This document shows, piece after piece, positions 62,868 through 64,000 of a DNA stretch of 64,000 nt. The position numbers were made by a program, and so were the translations under genes. Below the pieces are notes generated by a model. It searched no databases. It was not told where the DNA came from and was given only the letters and a program-made list of their open reading frames with translations. Origin of the DNA: a bacterium D16-56 (lineage in GTDB: Bacteria; Bacillota; Clostridia; Lachnospirales; Lachnospiraceae); contig RAYY01000011.1 in the NCBI GenBank assembly GCA_003611875.1, forward strand, positions 1-64,000. The letters are read 5' to 3'. Every line of letters starts with the position of its first letter. Position 1 is the stretch's first letter.

Positions 62868-62913
62868 AGCAAGTGCTTGCTATCATTCTATTCTCCTTTT
62901 TGTAAAAAGTCAA
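62868..62913 (-). promoter_or_regulatory. TetR gene promoter with palindromic operator
   Basis: On the minus strand TTGACT (62908-62913), 17 bases, TAGAAT (62885-62890), a good sigma-A promoter. AGCAAG-TG-CTTGCT (62868-62881) lies immediately downstream over the transcription start and is the natural TetR-type operator. A related AGCAAGCAAGT word occurs before ilvB (around 62185-62195). Confidence 0.75.
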
Positions 62914-62940
62914 TAGAAAAGATAATTCCTCCTGCTTTAC

Positions 62941-63342
62941 TTATGAGGTATGCTCCAAAGCTTTTCTTAAATCCGTTATATATAAACCCTGCTGCTTTTT
63001 CAGATACGCCCCGATAAACGGTTTCATAAACCATTTTTTTGCTGTAACGTCCTCCGTGAAATCAACCGTTGTTACGTTGCCTTTGCTGGAGAAAATCCCT
63101 GTCCAATGCCCATGCATATTATCATTCTCCATATCAAATTCCCAGCGCCGGCATTCTTCCCTCACTGTAACGGTGAAGGTGGTCTGGTAACCAGATGTTG
63201 TATATTCCACGAACTGCTTATCATCTATGATTTCAACCCTGCTCAGATCGCTGCGCCACGCCGTATCCTCCAAAGAAGTCACAATCTCCCAAACCTTTAG
63301 CAGTTCTGCGTGAAAATCTGCTCTTATATTTGAAACTGCCAT
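62941..63342 (-). CDS. SRPBCC-family (START/polyketide-cyclase-like) protein
   Basis: 133 residues with the helix-grip fold pattern: an N-terminal beta strand and helix (AELLKVWEIVTSLEDTAWRSD, residues 12-32), repeated antiparallel strands (EYTTSGYQTTFTVTV, RRWEFDMENDNMHGHWTGIF, VTTVDFTEDVTAK) and a long C-terminal helix. Such proteins bind small hydrophobic ligands, and no catalytic motif can be assigned. It overlaps the end of the decayed AraC/TetR pseudogene by 19 bp and has an AAAGGAATC ribosome binding site. Confidence 0.75.
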   Translation of the reverse strand: MAVSNIRADFHAELLKVWEIVTSLEDTAWRSDLSRVEIIDDKQFVEYTTSGYQTTFTVTVREECRRWEFDMENDNMHGHWTGIFSSKGNVTTVDFTEDVTAKKWFMKPFIGAYLKKQQGLYITDLRKALEHTS

Positions 63343-63946
63343 CTTAATGATTCCTTTCTTTCAGGTGTACCCTTTTCCACTGTCCAACTCTTTTCAGGAA
63401 GTCCTTTTCCAGAAAATCCGGGTCCAGCCCCCCCCCCGGTTAAAAACATCTTCCAGCAACAGCTGAGAAGATAACTGTTAATCTCCTCTAACAGCTGCTG
63501 CGTATCAATATCCGGCCGGAACAGTCCCAGTATCCGGAACGCTTCTTTTTCCTCTACCCTGAACTGCAGTGGCACCCCTCCGTGGATTGCCCTGGAAAAA
63601 AATGGGCGGATATATCTGAAAGGATACAGGTTCCGTTTTTACAGCAGAGGGCGTGATTCCATGAAAATTCTTAAAAGTCCTGGAGCGTGTTTGAAGATTC
63701 ATAACCATACTTCATGGCAATATCCGTTACTTTCCCATTTCCTTTTTGCAGTTTCAAGGCGTACAGAGACAGCCTGCGCCGCCGTATGTATTCCCGCAAT
63801 GTCATGTCTGTCATGTATAAAAACATCTGTTGGAAATAGTGGGAAGGGCAGCCCGAAATCCCGGCTACATCTTCATAATCCAGTTCCCCATCCAGGTTCT
63901 CATCTATAAAATCAATCGCCTGGTTCAACCGTTTTATCCAGTCCAT
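63324..63946 (-). pseudogene. Chimeric, frameshifted remnant: AraC-type N-terminus fused to a TetR C-terminus
   Basis: From 63946 the frame reads an AraC HTH (MDWIKRLNQAIDFIDENLDGE, then SHYFQQMFLYMTDMTLREYI and IAMKYGYESS) and stops near 63671. The expected continuation RTFKNFHGITPSAVKTEPVSF is in a second frame (to about 63590). A third frame carries GVPLQFRVEEKEAFRILG, the beginning of a GyrI-like effector domain. It changes abruptly at about 63530 into LFRPDIDTQQLLEEINSYLL, the C-terminus of a TetR protein like the one at 56574. A run of ten C (63428-63437) shifts that frame once more; with nine, the end would read LDPDFLEKDFLKRVGQWKR, matching the TetR paralog. It is non-functional. Confidence 0.75.
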
Positions 63947-64000
63947 CGTGTTCCCCCGCTATTTTAATTATAGCCGATTCTCTCACAAAAAACCTTGCAT

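Noticed and set aside
63428-63437. C10 tract as a functional phase-variation switch
   Set aside because: The same gene has at least two other frameshifts and a fusion junction, so slippage alone could not restore a working protein.

Overview
The window looks like a chromosomal segment of a gut-type Lachnospiraceae (Clostridium cluster XIVa) bacterium. The grounds are a DUF4317 protein, LoaP-type NusG paralogs ahead of a polysaccharide operon, TRAP and TTT transporters, strong AGGAGG ribosome binding sites with occasional TTG/GTG starts, and no oxygen-dependent enzymes. No rRNA, tRNA or CRISPR array was seen. Base composition is uneven. About 0.1-7 kb (surface polysaccharide genes) and 48-50 kb (Septu defence) are clearly AT-rich, whereas the catabolic operons from 15.6 to 38 kb are richer in GC, which suggests the AT-rich genes were acquired.

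Region 1 (1-15.4 kb, all leftward) is a Wzx/Wzy-type surface polysaccharide operon. Two tandem NusG/LoaP-like antitermination factors come first. They are followed by an initiating sugar-phosphate transferase, a glycosyltransferase, a UDP-HexNAcA pair (TviB/TviC-like), two more glycosyltransferases, an AsnB-like amidotransferase, flippase, polymerase and a broken MBOAT acyltransferase. Immediately upstream of the LoaP genes lies a tyrosine recombinase gene bracketed by a perfect 27-bp inverted repeat (14012-14038 and 15335-15361), each copy itself being a recombinase-type palindrome. This looks like a self-inverting switch able to control the capsule operon and is one of the two strongest findings.

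Region 2 (15.6-26.6 kb) is a hexuronate operon with a divergent LacI regulator: uxuA, a TRAP transporter (dctPQM), uxaC, an RraA-like aldolase, two amidohydrolases (one lacking its metal ligands), a UxuB-type SDR and a divergent NagB-like protein. Region 3 (26.7-38.3 kb) has two tautomerases, a metallo-amidohydrolase, an AraC regulator, an Old-Yellow-Enzyme/FeS reductase, an HpcH/HpaI aldolase, two 2-oxo-pentenoate hydratase-family proteins, a TctABC dicarboxylate transporter and an iron alcohol dehydrogenase. Together these form the oxygen-independent lower half of a meta-cleavage pathway without a ring-cleavage enzyme, which is the second strong finding.

Region 4 (38.6-48 kb) holds an XRE regulator with DUF4317, a cluster of zinc-ribbon membrane proteins (one vWA, one NADase-type glycan-binding), a second XRE regulator, and an MBOAT/SGNH envelope O-acylation pair with a consensus promoter. 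Region 5 (48.1-56.1 kb) is a PtuA/PtuB (Septu) defence pair, then a sucrose module (LacI regulator, GH32 hydrolase, PTS EIIBCA, PhnP-like MBL protein) with CCGG-centred operators. Region 6 (56.2-64 kb) has a mobile-element gene relic, a TetR-regulated ABC exporter, ilvBN behind another TetR gene with a clear promoter and operator, an SRPBCC protein, and a chimeric, frameshifted AraC/TetR pseudogene at the right edge. A 31-nt palindromic repeat occurs in both region 4 and region 6.
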